Source: CBIFVZ01 sp966185765 (GTDB lineage: Bacteria; Pseudomonadota; Gammaproteobacteria; Enterobacterales; Enterobacteriaceae). Taken from it: 5,011 nucleotides of DNA. Location of the stretch: contig CBIFVZ010000135.1 in assembly GCA_966185765.1 (NCBI GenBank), forward strand, positions 1 to 5,011, given 5' to 3'. Every line of letters starts with the position of its first letter. The stretch's first letter is position 1. A program made the position numbers and the translations under genes. Below the pieces are notes generated by a model. That model did no database searches. It had not been told where the DNA came from and saw only the letters and a program-made list of their open reading frames with translations. Shown in pieces: positions 4,898-5,011 of this stretch.

Positions 4898-5011
4898 ATG
4901 CGTACTAGCCAATACATGCTCTCCACACTGAAGGAGACACCCGCCGACGCCGAAGTCATCAGCCACCAGCTGATGCTGCGCGCCGGGATGATCCGCAAGC
5001 TGGCCTCCGGG
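4898..5011 (+). CDS. proS: Prolyl-tRNA synthetase, N-terminal 38 codons (runs off the window)
   Basis: ProS charges tRNA-Pro with proline in the cytoplasm. Only residues 1-38 are present: MRTSQYMLSTLKETPADAEV and the following block ISHQLMLRAGMIRKLASG, which match the start of bacterial-type class II ProRS nearly residue for residue. The frame is open to the last base, so truncation is due to the window edge. Motifs 1-3 and the editing domain lie beyond it. ATG at 4898 fits the known N-terminus; the only purine-rich site is GGAA at 4884-4887, ten bases upstream. Its leader holds a hairpin and it appears to have its own promoter after trmO. Confidence 0.95.
   Translation, partial: MRTSQYMLSTLKETPADAEVISHQLMLRAGMIRKLASG

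Noticed and set aside
1..5011. Search for mobile elements, CRISPR, defence, toxin-antitoxin or prophage genes.
   Set aside because: Every coding stretch is accounted for by conserved core genes in a known order, and the spaces between them are under 190 bp.

Overview
This window is a conserved chromosomal block from a gamma-proteobacterium, almost certainly a member of the Enterobacteriaceae. Gene order is gmhB / metN-metI-metQ / rcsF-trmO / proS. The predicted proteins have the same lengths as, and very similar sequences to, the E. coli K-12 proteins I recall (MetN 343, MetI 217, MetQ 271, RcsF 134, TrmO 235 aa). Scattered substitutions, and a GmhB C-terminus about five residues shorter (186 against 191), argue for a relative of E. 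coli rather than E. coli itself. I do not assign a genus.

Layout. Positions 1-185, read on the minus strand, hold the tandem P1 and P2 promoters of a ribosomal RNA operon. They include an AT-rich UP element and a Fis-type site centred exactly 71 bp upstream of the predicted P1 start. The rRNA genes lie off the left edge, matching E. coli, where gmhB is followed by rrsH. gmhB (186-746, minus) encodes the heptose bisphosphate phosphatase of LPS core synthesis and starts with GTG. The 184-bp divergent region (747-930) holds a candidate gmhB promoter and, on the other side, a metN promoter overlapped by a MetJ operator (MET box array). metNIQ (931-3510, plus) encodes the ABC importer for D- and L-methionine: the ATPase MetN, the permease MetI (8-nt overlap with metN) and the lipoprotein receptor MetQ. 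An intrinsic terminator follows metQ. rcsF (3626-4030) encodes the outer-membrane stress sensor of the Rcs phosphorelay. trmO (4027-4734) encodes the tRNA m6t6A37 methyltransferase and overlaps rcsF by ATGA. proS (from 4898) encodes prolyl-tRNA synthetase and runs off the right edge after 38 codons.

How the parts relate. metNIQ is a single-function operon under methionine repression. gmhB and rcsF both concern the cell envelope, while trmO and proS concern tRNA, but these look like neighbours by history rather than a pathway. No gap without a gene exceeds 190 bp. I saw no mobile element, CRISPR array, tRNA gene, broken gene or sign of recent transfer.

I did not find an undescribed biological system. 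The items worth a second look are small regulatory ones: the overlap of rRNA promoter control with the 3' end of gmhB, a five-codon upstream ORF abutting metN, a 12-bp hairpin between metI and metQ with a doubled Shine-Dalgarno after it, the rcsF/trmO overlap, and a leader hairpin before proS.
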